Origin: LMUY01 sp964242215
GTDB lineage: Bacteria > Pseudomonadota > Alphaproteobacteria > Acetobacterales > Acetobacteraceae
Direction of reading: 5' to 3'
Assembly: GCA_964242215.1 (NCBI GenBank)
Contig: CAXTCJ010000010.1
Span: forward strand, 32,577-96,576
Length of the DNA: 64,000 bases
The translations under genes were made by a program, and so were the position numbers. The notes below the pieces were generated by a model. It saw only the letters and a program-made list of their open reading frames with translations, ran no database searches and was not told where the DNA came from. This document shows positions 63,719 through 64,000 of this stretch, piece after piece (the first letter of the stretch is position 1; every line of letters starts with the position of its first letter).

Positions 63719-64000
63719 TCAGGTCTTCTCGATATTCCAGAACACGAGCGTGTTGGCTTTCACCACGCCCTTGACGTTGCTGCGCCACAGGAACGGCTGT
63801 TTAAATTGGCCCAGCGGCACATACGGCACCGACTTCCACAACTCGGCATGCATCGACTCCAGCAGGGCGCGCTGCTTCACCGGGTCGGGCTCGCGGATGT
63901 AGCGGATGCGCATATCCTCCTCGGTCTGGTCGCAGGGCCAGCCTACGAAGTTCTTGCCGTCGCAGGTGGTGATGGTGGACGGGCTGGTCAGCGGGCTGGC
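63719..64000 (-). CDS. ABC transporter substrate-binding protein, family 5 (partial, C-terminus only)
   Basis: C-terminal about 93 residues, continuing beyond the right edge. EEDMRIRYIREPDPVKQRAL, LLESMHAELWKSVPYVPLGQ and FKQPFLWRSNVKG are typical of the last lobe of DppA/OppA-type proteins (YVPLGQFxQPxxxR). The stop is 3 nt before the hydrolase start. It suggests a third peptide-type importer locus to the right of the window. Confidence 0.8.
   Translation of the reverse strand, partial: ASPLTSPSTITTCDGKNFVGWPCDQTEEDMRIRYIREPDPVKQRALLESMHAELWKSVPYVPLGQFKQPFLWRSNVKGVVKANTLVFWNIEKT

Noticed and set aside
1..64000. tRNA, rRNA or CRISPR loci
   Set aside because: I looked for T-loop-like GTTCGAATCC patterns near the integrases, rRNA motifs and regularly spaced repeats and saw none; a covariance search was not possible.

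Overview
This 64-kb window is high-GC, tightly packed DNA that looks like the chromosome of a heterotrophic alphaproteobacterium. Gene content (multiple ABC uptake systems, class III CoA-transferases, hydantoinase/oxoprolinase genes, a photolyase-like protein) suggests Rhodospirillales/Acetobacteraceae, but this is an inference because no rRNA or tRNA gene is present. The sequence alternates between intact catabolic operons and AT-richer accessory segments full of gene remnants.

Layout. (1) 1-10557, minus strand: an operon of two class III CoA-transferases, a peptide/nickel-type ABC transporter (two ATPases, two permeases, two binding proteins) and two MaoC-like proteins, read from 9687 past the left edge, with a GntR/UTRA regulator next to it. 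(2) 10558-18830: accessory island with a frameshifted amidoligase, a two-gene McrBC-like restriction module (coiled-coil AAA+ GTPase plus DUF2357/PD-(D/E)XK nuclease with C-terminal zinc ribbons), ScpA and HNH remnants, and an epoxide hydrolase cut off at the island edge. (3) 18904-29508: branched-chain-type ABC transporter, GMC oxidoreductase, acyl-CoA synthetase, citryl-CoA lyase-like protein and SDR, with a LacI-type regulator and three similar operator-like palindromes that probably tie them into one regulon. (4) 29907-31897: divergent DEDDh exonuclease and photolyase-family protein. (5) 31898-45421: integrated mobile element and cargo: an AT-rich orphan, a small HTH protein, a Rep-like protein, a DUF927 ATPase, a P4-type integrase, DUF6876, a membrane protein, three paralogues of an unrecognised two-domain family ending in a Tudor/SH3-like domain, a zinc-ribbon protein, and a translationally coupled pair of a small protein and an M48-like membrane metalloprotease. 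(6) 45422-54890: second branched-chain-type ABC transporter in one operon with hydantoinase A/B genes, controlled by a divergent LysR regulator. (7) 54891-62140: second accessory zone with acetamidase, epoxide hydrolase, NmrA and xanthine dehydrogenase remnants, an MNT-HEPN toxin-antitoxin pair, a frameshifted integrase and a DUF1906/membrane-protein cassette. (8) 62145-64000: SDR, alpha/beta hydrolase and the end of another binding protein, minus strand.

The catabolic blocks all follow one logic: an ABC importer co-transcribed with the enzymes that activate and break down its substrate, next to one regulator. The accessory zones hold the material most worth studying: the triplicated Tudor-like family, the M48 protease pair, the McrBC variant, and two families of dispersed repeats that sit at cassette boundaries.
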